Positions 40,819 through 50,100 of a stretch of 64,000 nucleotides of DNA are shown piece by piece. The notes below the pieces were generated by a model. That model made no database searches, was not told the origin of the DNA, and worked only from the letters and a program-made list of their open reading frames with translations. This stretch comes from Bacteroides propionicigenes (GTDB lineage: Bacteria; Bacteroidota; Bacteroidia; Bacteroidales; Bacteroidaceae): NCBI RefSeq assembly GCF_018390535.1, contig NZ_JAHBBW010000005.1, positions 124,001 to 188,000 of the forward strand, read 5' to 3'. Every line of letters starts with the position of its first letter. Position 1 is the stretch's first letter. The position numbers and the translations under genes were made by a program.

Positions 40819-41976
40819 TGCTAATTTCGGTATTTTTATCGTTGTACCGGCAGGCACATTATTCGGCTTTTTGATAACATTCGGATTATGTTTTACTATA
40901 TATGGATAAAGGGCTTTAGTACCATAGAAACGAAGGGCCACTTTGGTTAATGTTTCTCCGGGCTGAATTGTATATGTTGCCTCAGTTCCCACAATAGTGT
41001 AATTGGTGGAATCGGGAATATACGCAGCTCCGGACTGTTTTGGGGATTGGGATGCAGATGCAGCAACAACGACAGGTTGTTTGGCAACAACCGTTGCGTC
41101 CGGTTTCTTAATTACAGGTTTATCTACGGGCTTCTTTGGGACTGCTGTATCCGCCTTTGCAACAGCCGTAGTGTCTTTGACAGAAATACTGTCCGTTAAA
41201 ACCTTATTATCTGTCTGTTTATTAACTTTGGCATCTACAATCTCTTCTACCGGTGGTTTGGTTGATAATTTATCAAATAAGTCCGGATAATATAAATAAA
41301 CAACTGCTCCCGAACACAACAGCACAACAAGAACTACAATACCGATAAAATATTTCATGGTAGAAGATTCTGCCGGCACTTCCGTCTTCACTACTTCCGT
41401 TTCCTCAGCACCAGCTGTCTCTTCCGAAACAACGGAAGGTGTCTCCGCAATCTCTTCACCCGGACATACTGTTACTTCCTCCGAACGAATCTCCATTTCT
41501 TCCAAAGTTACTGCTTCCTCAGAGGTATCAACAGCCGCTTCTGTCACATCTTGAGATTTTTCTGTCACACCCGGTACGCATTCTTCCGTTCTTTGTTCTG
41601 TTTCTTCTTCATCCTCATTGCCATTGTCTATAGGGGTGTCTTCCAAAACAGTGTCATCATTGAGCACAACCGTTTCAAAATGCGAGAATGGCTTATTGAT
41701 AATATCTTTCAGAGCGGGTTCCGGGGTAAACGAAACTTTAGTATGTCCTTGTATCTCAAAACGCTCTCCGGTATTGACGTTAATACTTTCACGACTTTCA
41801 ACATCAATCAGTTTAAAGGCTCCCAATCCTTTTATCTTCACATATTTATCTTTTTCCAACGCTTCCTCAATCAACTGGAAAAACTCCTTCACAAAACTAT
41901 CAGCATTCTTCTTGCTCATGCCATGCTTTTCAGCCAACAAGTCAATCAGGTCCTGTATGTTTAGTTTTTCATTCAT
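40807..41976 (-). CDS. HU-type DNA-binding domain fused through a membrane helix to LysM
   Basis: A 389-residue three-part protein. Residues 1-95 are an HU/IHF-type fold (LIDLLAEKHGMSKKNADSFVKEFF; VKIKGLGAFKLIDVESRES; FTPEPALKDIIN). An acidic linker (about 105-205) leads to a single membrane helix at about 208-230. A Lys/Pro/Ala-rich stretch follows, then a C-terminal LysM domain (about 335-385, YTIQPGETLTKVALRFYGT), expected to bind peptidoglycan. With positive-inside topology the HU part is cytosolic and LysM periplasmic. The HU DNA-binding arm is less basic than in normal HU. It starts 26 bases after the adjacent HU gene, so they are probably cotranscribed. Confidence 0.9.
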   Translation of the reverse strand: MNEKLNIQDLIDLLAEKHGMSKKNADSFVKEFFQLIEEALEKDKYVKIKGLGAFKLIDVESRESINVNTGERFEIQGHTKVSFTPEPALKDIINKPFSHFETVVLNDDTVLEDTPIDNGNEDEEETEQRTEECVPGVTEKSQDVTEAAVDTSEEAVTLEEMEIRSEEVTVCPGEEIAETPSVVSEETAGAEETEVVKTEVPAESSTMKYFIGIVVLVVLLCSGAVVYLYYPDLFDKLSTKPPVEEIVDAKVNKQTDNKVLTDSISVKDTTAVAKADTAVPKKPVDKPVIKKPDATVVAKQPVVVAASASQSPKQSGAAYIPDSTNYTIVGTEATYTIQPGETLTKVALRFYGTKALYPYIVKHNPNVIKKPNNVPAGTTIKIPKLAKKQ

Positions 41977-42002
41977 AATTATGGAAGATTTAATAAGGAG
42001 GA

Positions 42003-42275
42003 TTACTTAAACTTATCTTTTAACAACGTACTGGGTTTGTAGGTTAATACTAATTTAGGCGGAACCAGCATACGCTGCTTAGTCGTTGGATTCACAGATA
42101 TACGTTCCGCTTTCTTTTTCACCTCGAATGTTCCAAAGCCTTGTACGGAAATTGTATTTCCTTCTTCCAACTGCCGCGTCATATCCGACAACAAGGATGT
42201 AACCAATTCCGAGGTATCCTTTAAAGTATATCCCAATCGTCGTGACAATTCAGAAGTAAATTCTTTGTTATTCAA
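42003..42275 (-). CDS. HU family DNA-binding protein
   Basis: A 90-residue HU/IHF-like protein of normal length. It has the DNA-binding arm and core signature GNTISVQGFGTFEVKKKAERISVNPTTKQRMLVPP, with the proline at the arm tip (NPTTKQ). HU subunits dimerise and bend DNA in the nucleoid. It lies directly upstream of the HU-LysM gene; the two could form a heterodimer. Confidence 0.93.
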   Translation of the reverse strand: MNNKEFTSELSRRLGYTLKDTSELVTSLLSDMTRQLEEGNTISVQGFGTFEVKKKAERISVNPTTKQRMLVPPKLVLTYKPSTLLKDKFK

Positions 42276-42355
42276 AATCCAAGCTTTAAAATTGTGAACT
42301 ACGGTGCTATATTAGCAAATCTTCTCCATATACACAAGAAGTTCGGAGAAAATAT

Positions 42356-43654
42356 TCAAATAATCCGACCAAAAAGGTCGAAGTCATCGGAGTTTATAAT
42401 CTCTACCTGATAAAAGTTACCCATCTCCAATGCCTTATCTTCACACTTAATCAGCACTTCCGGGTCTACTTCAGGAGAATCAAATTCAGTGCGTCCAATG
42501 TAGTACTCACCTTCCTTGCGGTCTATTATCACTTTCATGCATTTACCCACTTTTGCCGCACTCAATTCCGCGGAAATACCTTGCTGAATGGACATTAATT
42601 CGTCTAAACGAGCCTGTTTCACTTCTTGGGGAACAGCATCTTCATAATGGGCAGCGGCATATGTGCCTTCTTCTTCGGAATATGCAAATGCCCCCATTCT
42701 ATCGAAACGCGCTTTGCGGACAAACTCTTTCAATTCTTCAAAATCAGCTTCCGTTTCTCCCGGATGCCCCACCATGAGTGTGGTGCGCAAATGAATCCCG
42801 GGAACTTCTTCACGGAATTTCTCTATAAGTTTATAGGTTTCTTCTTTTGTCACATGGCGGCGCATCTTATCCAGCATATTATCACTGATATGCTGCAAAG
42901 CAATATCCATATATTTGCAGACATTAGCTCGTTCGCGCATCACCCGAAACAAATCCATAGGAAAATGAGCCGGATAGGCATAGTGTAAACGTATCCATTC
43001 CACGCCCGGAATTTCAGATATTCTTTCGATTAATTCGGGCAACATCTGCTTTTTATACAAGTCCACCCCGTAGTAAGTCAATTCCTGCGCAATGACCTGA
43101 AATTCTTTCACCCCACGAGACACAAGATATCTCACTTCATCCAGAATCTCTTCCATCGGACGGGATATATGCCGGCCTGTGATGATAGGAATGGCACAAT
43201 ACGAACATTTGCGATCGCATCCTTCCGAAATTTTCAGATATGCATAATGTTTGGGAGTAGTCAATGTGCGTTCTATGTGCAGTTCATCATGATATGCCTT
43301 GCCCAAATCTTGCAACAGTTCTTTCCAATTAAACTTACCATAGAACTTATCAACTTGGGGAATCTCAACAGCCAATTCTTTTAAATAACGCTCCGAAAGA
43401 CAACCCATTACATAGAGTTTCTCTAAATTCCCTTCTTCCTTTGCCTGTGCAAATTCAAGAATCATATTTATAGATTCCTCCTTAGCGTCGCCGATGAAAC
43501 CGCAAGTATTAATCACCGCAATCTGCCCTCTCGGACGTTCGGCATCATGCGTTACATTAAATCCCGTTTCCTCCAATTGCCGCATCAAATGCTCCGAATC
43601 CACTAAATTTTTAGAGCATCCTAATGTTATGATATCAATAGTTTTTCGTTTCAT
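42356..43654 (-). CDS. rimO: ribosomal protein S12 methylthiotransferase
   Basis: A 432-residue radical-SAM enzyme that methylthiolates an Asp of ribosomal protein S12. It has an N-terminal UPF0004 domain with its three cluster cysteines (LGCSKN, NTCGF, MGCLSERY), a radical SAM CxxxCxxC (CDRKCSYCAIP), and a C-terminal TRAM domain. IITGRHISRPMEEI and DEFDLFGRI-type ends (SDDFDLFGRII) place it with RimO, not MiaB. The start overlaps the ftsY stop by four bases, so translation is coupled. Confidence 0.95.
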   Translation of the reverse strand: MKRKTIDIITLGCSKNLVDSEHLMRQLEETGFNVTHDAERPRGQIAVINTCGFIGDAKEESINMILEFAQAKEEGNLEKLYVMGCLSERYLKELAVEIPQVDKFYGKFNWKELLQDLGKAYHDELHIERTLTTPKHYAYLKISEGCDRKCSYCAIPIITGRHISRPMEEILDEVRYLVSRGVKEFQVIAQELTYYGVDLYKKQMLPELIERISEIPGVEWIRLHYAYPAHFPMDLFRVMRERANVCKYMDIALQHISDNMLDKMRRHVTKEETYKLIEKFREEVPGIHLRTTLMVGHPGETEADFEELKEFVRKARFDRMGAFAYSEEEGTYAAAHYEDAVPQEVKQARLDELMSIQQGISAELSAAKVGKCMKVIIDRKEGEYYIGRTEFDSPEVDPEVLIKCEDKALEMGNFYQVEIINSDDFDLFGRII

Positions 43655-44610
43655 GCGTTTCCACCGAACAATGAATCAACAAACTCTTTTTTACGGAACA
43701 CTTGCAAATCTTCCATGCCTTCTCCCAAGCCGATGTATTTTACCGGAATTTTAAACTGATCGGAAATTCCTATTACAACACCGCCCTTAGCCGTTCCATC
43801 CAGCTTAGTCACAGCCATTGCCGTAACTTCTGTTGCCAAAGTAAACTGCTTGGCTTGCTCAAACGCGTTTTGTCCGGTGGAACCATCCAACACAAGCAAC
43901 ACCTCATTAGGAGCATCTGGCACAACCTTCTTCATTACATTCTTAATCTTAGTCAGCTCGTTCATCAAGCCCACCTTGTTATGCAGACGTCCCGCTGTAT
44001 CAATAATCACCACATCAGCATTATTGGCTACCGCAGAGCTCAAAGTATCGAATGCCACAGAGGCCGGATCAGCACCCATTTTTTGTTTGATGACAGGAAC
44101 TCCTACACGTTCCCCCCATATCACCAACTGTTCCACTGCTGCTGCACGAAAAGTATCGGCCGCACCCAAATAAACTGACTTACCTGCTTTTTTAAACTGA
44201 TAGGCCAACTTACCTATGGTTGTAGTTTTCCCTACACCATTTACTCCCACTACCATGATAACGTAAGGCTTCTTTGTAATCGGAGTTTCAAAATCATCTA
44301 CATCATCCGAATTGTTCTCAGTCAACAAAGCTGCGATTTCATCGCGCAAAATCATATTCAACTCTTGCGCGTTCATATATTTTTCATCTGCGGCACGTTT
44401 CTCTATACGCTCAATAACTTTCAGCGTAGTTTCCACACCCACATCCGAAGTTATCAAGACCTCTTCCAGATTATCCAGAACTTCATCGTCCACCTTCGAC
44501 TTTCCAGCCACTGCACGGGCTATCTTGCCGAATACACTTTCCTTTGTTTTAGATAATCCTTTATCTAACGTTTCCTTCTTTTCTTTTGAGAAAAAACTAA
44601 AAAATCCCAT
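43651..44610 (-). CDS. ftsY: signal recognition particle receptor FtsY
   Basis: A 319-residue SRP GTPase that docks ribosome-SRP complexes at the inner membrane. The acidic A domain of E. coli is absent; a short lysine-rich N-terminus (SFFSKEKKETLDKGL) leads into the NG domain. G motifs are all present: VGVNGVGKTTTIGKLA, DTFRAAA, DTAGRL, TKLDGTAKGG and the GxGE closing loop (YIGLGEGMEDLQVF). Confidence 0.96.
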   Translation of the reverse strand: MGFFSFFSKEKKETLDKGLSKTKESVFGKIARAVAGKSKVDDEVLDNLEEVLITSDVGVETTLKVIERIEKRAADEKYMNAQELNMILRDEIAALLTENNSDDVDDFETPITKKPYVIMVVGVNGVGKTTTIGKLAYQFKKAGKSVYLGAADTFRAAAVEQLVIWGERVGVPVIKQKMGADPASVAFDTLSSAVANNADVVIIDTAGRLHNKVGLMNELTKIKNVMKKVVPDAPNEVLLVLDGSTGQNAFEQAKQFTLATEVTAMAVTKLDGTAKGGVVIGISDQFKIPVKYIGLGEGMEDLQVFRKKEFVDSLFGGNA

Positions 44611-44641
44611 AGTCTACCTTTTTGTACAATACATTATGCTA

Positions 44642-44649
44642 CAAAGATA
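44642..44649 (-). promoter_or_regulatory. -7 box of ftsY-rimO
   Basis: Reads TATCTTTG on the minus strand, 32 bases before the ftsY start codon. Confidence 0.6.
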
Positions 44650-44689
44650 TAACAAAACTAACAAATAATAAAAGTTGAAGCGATTTAAT

Positions 44690-44727
44690 AACAAAAAAAA
44701 TCCCCCCACCGATTATCCGGTGAGAGG
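44690..44727 (-). terminator. terminator of the L28-L33-DUF4295 operon
   Basis: In the minus-strand RNA a 10-bp G+C-rich stem (44718-44727 with 44702-44711, two G.U pairs) is followed by about eight U. Confidence 0.85.
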
Positions 44728-44769
44728 AGCTTTATAAGTAATCAGTGCTTCGCAGCAACTGTATTCATC

Positions 44770-44928
44770 TTATTTTTTGAAAAAGTCTTGTACTTTTTCG
44801 TTGGGAACCATTTGTTCATCGAAGATGTAAGCACCGGTTTTCGGAGACTTAACCATCTTGATAACCTTCGTATAAGCACGACCTTCTTTAGAACCATCGT
44901 GCAAACTTGCTACTGTTTTCTTTGCCAT
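44770..44928 (-). CDS. DUF4295 small basic protein
   Basis: A 52-residue protein, MAKKTVASLHDGSKEGR at its start and NEKVQDFFKK at its end, basic and soluble. It sits 13 bases after rpmG, in the ribosomal operon L28-L33-DUF4295 that is standard in Bacteroidota. The conserved place beside ribosomal proteins hints at a ribosome-associated role, but none has been established that I know of. Confidence 0.88.
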   Translation of the reverse strand: MAKKTVASLHDGSKEGRAYTKVIKMVKSPKTGAYIFDEQMVPNEKVQDFFKK

Positions 44929-44941
44929 GGGTTATACTATA

Positions 44942-45130
44942 TTATTTAATTTCTTTATGTACTGTTACTCTTTTCAGAATCGGGTTATATTTCTTCAACT
45001 CCAATCTTTCGGTAGTATTCTTTCTGTTCTTCGTCGTAATATAACGAGAAGTTCCCGGCATACCGCTATCCTTGTGTTCTGTGCATTCCAGAATCACCTG
45101 TACTCTGTTACCTTTTGCTTTCTTTGCCAT
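44942..45130 (-). CDS. rpmG: 50S ribosomal protein L33
   Basis: A 62-residue L33 ([15 protein letters not shown]...[23 protein letters not shown]). The zinc-binding cysteines of some L33 forms are lost, leaving one Cys, i.e. the C-minus form. It lies between rpmB and the DUF4295 gene with short spacers. Confidence 0.95.
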   Translation of the reverse strand: MAKKAKGNRVQVILECTEHKDSGMPGTSRYITTKNRKNTTERLELKKYNPILKRVTVHKEIK

Positions 45131-45151
45131 AATCAGTATTCTCCTCTACTT

Positions 45152-45412
45152 TTAGCCAATTACTTTAATGCTTTTCCAATCACAATAACCTTTAGCTACT
45201 GCATCCTTCAAAGCAGCATCCAAACCTTTTTTATTAATAATGCGCAGGCCGTTAGCGCAAATGCTCAGACTGATCCAGCAGTCTTGTTCTACATAATAGA
45301 ACTTCTTGTTAAACAAGTTCAAATCAAAGGTTCTTTTTGTTCTTCTCTTTGAGTGTGAAACATTGTTGCCAATCATGGCTTTCTTTCCGGTAATTTGACA
45401 AATCTTCGACAT
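45152..45412 (-). CDS. rpmB: 50S ribosomal protein L28
   Basis: An 86-residue L28 ([20 protein letters not shown], then [12 protein letters not shown]). Normal length. First gene of the small ribosomal operon L28-L33-DUF4295. Confidence 0.96.
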   Translation of the reverse strand: MSKICQITGKKAMIGNNVSHSKRRTKRTFDLNLFNKKFYYVEQDCWISLSICANGLRIINKKGLDAALKDAVAKGYCDWKSIKVIG

Positions 45413-45533
45413 TTCTATCTTTATTTTATAGTTTTTATCTATACTTATTTCAAACAGAGCGCAAAGTAAGCACTTTTATCGTTATAAAACAAGTTTTTCC
45501 CAAAATAATTCATTGTGCGAGAACATTTTTTCC

Positions 45534-46001
45534 TCATTTTAGCCTATCATAAAGCATCAACAGAGCATTTTGAATAGCCGACTGTACATTCCCTGCTCTT
45601 CCGCAGTCTCCTTCCTGCTTCATGGTTACGATTTCATTTTTATATGCAGCTGCTATCCACACTGTACCTACCGGTTTTTCCGGTGTACCGCCACCGGGAC
45701 CTGCAATTCCCGAGGTAGCAACCGCACAGTCCGTTTTCAGCGTTTTCATCGCACCTTTCACCATCTCAATAACAGTCTCCCGGCTCACTGCGCCATATTT
45801 GGCCAAGGTTTCAGAGGAGACATGAAGCAAATCCTTCTTTATTTCATTGGAATACGCCACAATACCGCCATTAAAATACTCCGAACTCCCCGGAACCGAA
45901 GTTATCAGGGCGGCTATTCCGCCACCGGTACAACTTTCAGCGGTGGAAAGGGATAAATTCTTCGCTTTCAACAGTTCTCCTATCTCCTCTTCCAGTTTCA
46001 T
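45534..46001 (-). CDS. pncC: nicotinamide-nucleotide amidase (CinA C-terminal domain)
   Basis: A 155-residue stand-alone CinA C-terminal domain that deamidates NMN to NaMN for NAD recycling. Family motifs are [18 protein letters not shown] (catalytic Ser), [17 protein letters not shown] and [23 protein letters not shown]. The N-terminal MoaB-like half of full CinA is absent, as in E. coli PncC. It starts 20 bases after tsaD ends. Confidence 0.93.
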   Translation of the reverse strand: MKLEEEIGELLKAKNLSLSTAESCTGGGIAALITSVPGSSEYFNGGIVAYSNEIKKDLLHVSSETLAKYGAVSRETVIEMVKGAMKTLKTDCAVATSGIAGPGGGTPEKPVGTVWIAAAYKNEIVTMKQEGDCGRAGNVQSAIQNALLMLYDRLK

Positions 46002-46021
46002 ACCTTATTATATATAGAGTC

Positions 46022-47041
46022 TTATAAAGTAACACGTGAATAAGCCGGAGCCTCTATCGGACAGAAGTCCTTATCCAAATACTTAAAATATCCGGTGATG
46101 GCAATCATTGCGGCATTATCCGTTGTATAGCTGAACTTAGGAATGAATATATGCCAGCCATACTTTTCGGCATGCTCGCGGAATGAGTTGCGCAAGCCGT
46201 TATTGGCCGACACACCGCCTGCAACAGCCACTTCCTTTATATTATACTGTTTTGCAGCTTTACGCAATTTATCCATTAATATATCAACGACAGTAGCTTC
46301 CAACGAAGCAGCCAGGTCCGCCTTATGATGTTCTATGAAATCGGGATCATCTTTCATCCAGTCCCGCAAAGAATACAGGAATGAGGTCTTCAGTCCGCTG
46401 AAACTGTAATCCAACCCCGGAATATGAGGTTTGCTGAAAGTAAACGCTTTGGGATTTCCCTGACGTGCAAGCTTGTCGATAATCGGTCCGCCGGGATAGC
46501 CCAGCCCCATGACCTTGGAACACTTGTCAATGGCTTCACCTGCAGCATCATCAATTGTCTGTCCCAAAATTTCCATATCATTGTAAGCCTTCACCAAAAT
46601 AATCTGAGAATTTCCACCGGAAACCAACAGGCAAAGGAAAGGGAATTCAGGTTGTACATTTTCTTCACCTTCCGCTTTAATGAAATGAGCTAACACATGA
46701 CCCGTCAGATGATTAACATCTACCATAGGAATACCCAAAGAACGGGCGAAACCTTTGGCAAACGATACTCCTACCAGCAAAGACCCCATCAATCCCGGAC
46801 CACGCGTAAACGCTACGGCACTCAGCTCCTCTTTGGTAACCCCGGCACGTTTCAACGCCTCGTGCACCACCGGCACTATATTCTGTTGATGCGCACGTGA
46901 AGCCAATTCGGGTACTACCCCGCCATAAGCCTCATGAACTGCCTGACTGGCCACGACATTCGATAGCAAGTAGCCGTCCTTGATGACTGCTGCAGAAGTG
47001 TCATCACATGAAGATTCTATTCCTAAGATTATTGTACTCAT
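46022..47041 (-). CDS. tsaD: tRNA N6-threonylcarbamoyladenosine transferase TsaD
   Basis: A 339-residue ASKHA-fold protein, the catalytic subunit for t6A37 in ANN-decoding tRNAs. Signature parts: ILGIESSCDDTSAAVI, GVVPELASRAHQQNIVPVVHEAL with the metal-binding His pair, VSGGNSQI, and VAVAGGVSANNGLR. It diverges from tamB; both have consensus -7 boxes in the 146-base gap. Confidence 0.96.
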   Translation of the reverse strand: MSTIILGIESSCDDTSAAVIKDGYLLSNVVASQAVHEAYGGVVPELASRAHQQNIVPVVHEALKRAGVTKEELSAVAFTRGPGLMGSLLVGVSFAKGFARSLGIPMVDVNHLTGHVLAHFIKAEGEENVQPEFPFLCLLVSGGNSQIILVKAYNDMEILGQTIDDAAGEAIDKCSKVMGLGYPGGPIIDKLARQGNPKAFTFSKPHIPGLDYSFSGLKTSFLYSLRDWMKDDPDFIEHHKADLAASLEATVVDILMDKLRKAAKQYNIKEVAVAGGVSANNGLRNSFREHAEKYGWHIFIPKFSYTTDNAAMIAITGYFKYLDKDFCPIEAPAYSRVTL

Positions 47042-47066
47042 AGTGTTTATTTACGTTTAAACGCTG

Positions 47067-47074
47067 CAAAAGTA
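47067..47074 (-). promoter_or_regulatory. -7 box of tsaD
   Basis: Reads TACTTTTG on the minus strand, 26 bases before the tsaD start codon. Confidence 0.65.
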
Positions 47075-47108
47075 GTGATAAAAGTAGTATCCATAACGTA
47101 TTATTTCA

Positions 47109-47116
47109 TATTTTTG
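47109..47116 (+). promoter_or_regulatory. -7 box of tamB
   Basis: TATTTTTG. Transcription would begin near 47123, leaving room for a start codon well upstream of the TTG at 47188. Confidence 0.6.
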
Positions 47117-47187
47117 TTGGCTGAATAAAAAATTAATCGCCTATCAGAACGCTGAAAACGACAGTACGCTGGGTAATCGGTATAGTA

Positions 47188-50100
47188 TTGGGACTCTATA
47201 TCGGAATAATTTTATTGCTGAACATTCCTTATGTCCAGCACCAGATGTCTGTACTCGTAGCCAATGAACTGAGCTCCGTACTGGGCAGCCGGCTTACTGT
47301 CGGGCGGATAAATATAGGTCTGCTGAACCGAATTATCATTGACGACCTGATGCTGAACGACCAATCGGGAAAAGAGTTGCTGAAAATAGGGCGTCTGTCG
47401 GCCAAGTTCGAGATACTCCCCTTGTTCAACGGAAGAATATCCATCGGAAACGTGCAATTGTTCAGTTTCAACGCCAGTCTGGAAAGACCTACCCCTCAAG
47501 CTAAAACCAATTTCCAGTTTATACTCGACGCTTTTGCTTCCAAAGACACCGTTAAGAAAAAAAGTAATCTGGACCTTCGCATCAACTCACTGCTGATACG
47601 TCGCGGAAGGGTATCCTATGATGTCCTCTCGGTCGGAAAGACCCCGGGGAAATTTAATCCGCAACACATCCGCCTGTCCAATATCCTTGCCAACATTTCA
47701 CTGAAGGCGCTTCAAAGCGACTCTATCAATGCCGCCATTAAGCGAATGAGTGTTGAAGAGGAACACTCCGGCTTTGAGTTGAAGAAACTGAGCCTTAAGA
47801 TAGTAGCCAATGACCAAAAGATGCGGATAGAGAACTTTGCCATTGATTTGCCCAACACTTCCCTGACAATGGACACTATCCGTATGGAGTATGACAGTCT
47901 GGGCTCTCTCGGCAATTTCACCGATGATGTCCGCTTCTCATTCCGTATGCTGCCTTCGGAAGTCGTGTTGCAAGACTTGGCAGCCTTTGTACCCGCTTTC
48001 AAACCTTTCAAAGAAACGCTACGGTTGGAAACGGAAGCCAGCGGAACAGTGAACCAACTTTATTGCCCGAAGTTGCTAATCTCTGCCGACAATCATTTCC
48101 TGCTGAAAGGCGATGTATCCCTGCAAGACCTGTCACACCCTCAGGACGCTTATATATTCGGCACTCTGTCCAACTTATACGCCGACCCGGAAGGCATCGC
48201 ATTCTTTGTCCGCAACCTGAGCAAAGACTACAAGGGAGTTCCGCCGGCGTTGCGGCATTTGGGTACGGTATCCTTCCGAGGCGAGATTTCCGGGTACTTC
48301 ACGGATTTGGTTACCTACGGTGAAGTACGTACGGATATAGGTACCATAAAGACAGACCTCAAGCTCAGTTCCGATAAGGAAAAGGGTTATTTCTCCTATT
48401 CCGGTGCAGTAAAGACCTCGGAGTTCGGACTGGGCAAACTGTTGGGTAACGACAAATTCGGGCAAGTAACCTTCAACATGGATGTCAAAGGAAACCATTA
48501 CACCCAAAGATACCCGTCCATTACAATGAAAGGGCTCATTGCATCCATAGATTACAGTGATTATACTTACGAAAACATCACTTTGGACGGAGAGTACAAA
48601 CAAGGCGGCTTCGATGGAAACGTATCATTCGACGATGAGAACGGCGCTATACAACTGAATGGCTCTATCAACACAGCCGGCAAGACTCCGACATTCAACT
48701 TTCGCGCCGCCATCAACCATTTCCGTCCAAACACCCTTCATCTTACCCCAAAATACAAGGACACGGAAGTATCCGTAAAAATAAAGGCCGACTTCACCGG
48801 CAGTTCCATCGACGACATGAATGGTGAAATAAACATAGACAGCCTGCAATACATCGCTCCCGACCAAAATTTCTTCATGGACAACCTGCGGATTGCCGCC
48901 ACCCAGAATGACGAGCGTCAAAAACATCTGACTATCAACTCCAATTTCCTGCGGGGCACTATCGAAGGAGACTACTCCTATCAAACCTTGCCCACCAGTG
49001 TGCTCAACATCATGCGACGCTATATTCCCGCCTTGATATTGCCGGACAAGAAACCTAAGGAAACCGAAAACAACTTCTATTTCGACCTGCATATCTACAA
49101 TACGGAGATACTGTCCACCGTATTCCAGATACCACTGAAAATATACACCCACTCCACACTGAAAGGTTACTTCAACGACAAGGCTCAACGACTACGTGTA
49201 GAAGGCTACTTCCCGCGGCTGAGTTACGGAGAGAAGTTCTTTGAATCGGGAGTAATCCTCTGTGAGAATCCGGGCGAACAGTTTCAGGCAAAAATCCGCT
49301 TTACCAATCGGAAGACAACCGGCGCAGTGAATGTCGCTCTGGAAGCCAAAGCCAAAGACGACCGGATACAAGCCATTTTCAACTGGGGAAACAGTAGCGC
49401 TGTGACGTATAGCGGCAAACTGGCAGCCGTAACGCAATTCATCCGCGAATCGTCTCAGAAAGCGGATAATGATAAACAACATACAAACCCCACTCACAAA
49501 GGCAAGAAAGACATTCCCGCTTTGAAGACGATTGTCAACGTTCAGGAAACAAACGTAATCCTCAACGACACTATTTGGAAGATACACCCGTCACAAATCG
49601 TAGTCGATTCGGGCAAGATACACGTCAACAATTTCTATTTCAGCCACAAAGAGCGTCATTTGCGTATCAACGGAACCGTATCCGAACAACCGGAGGACAC
49701 CGTGCGCCTGAATTTGAAAGAGATAAATATAGGCTATGTATTCGATATTGCCGACTTAGGTGTCAACTTCAAAGGTGAAGCCACCGGCCCTGCATACGCC
49801 AGCGGCGTACTTAAAACACCGGTGATGAGCACAGACCTGTTCATCCGCAATCTCGGTTTGAACGAAGGGCTTTTGGGTGATGCCAATATACACGGTGAGT
49901 GGCATCACGACGTGAAAGGTATCTATCTGGATGCCCATATCCGCGAGGAAGACATCGCCAAAAGCCATGTCTACGGCTATATCTACCCCATAAAGCCCAC
50001 CAGTTCGCTCGATTTGCAGATAGAAGCCGACAGCACCAACTTGAAATTCATCCACCACTATATGCAAAGCATCACTCCCGAATTCAACGGACGTGCCAGC

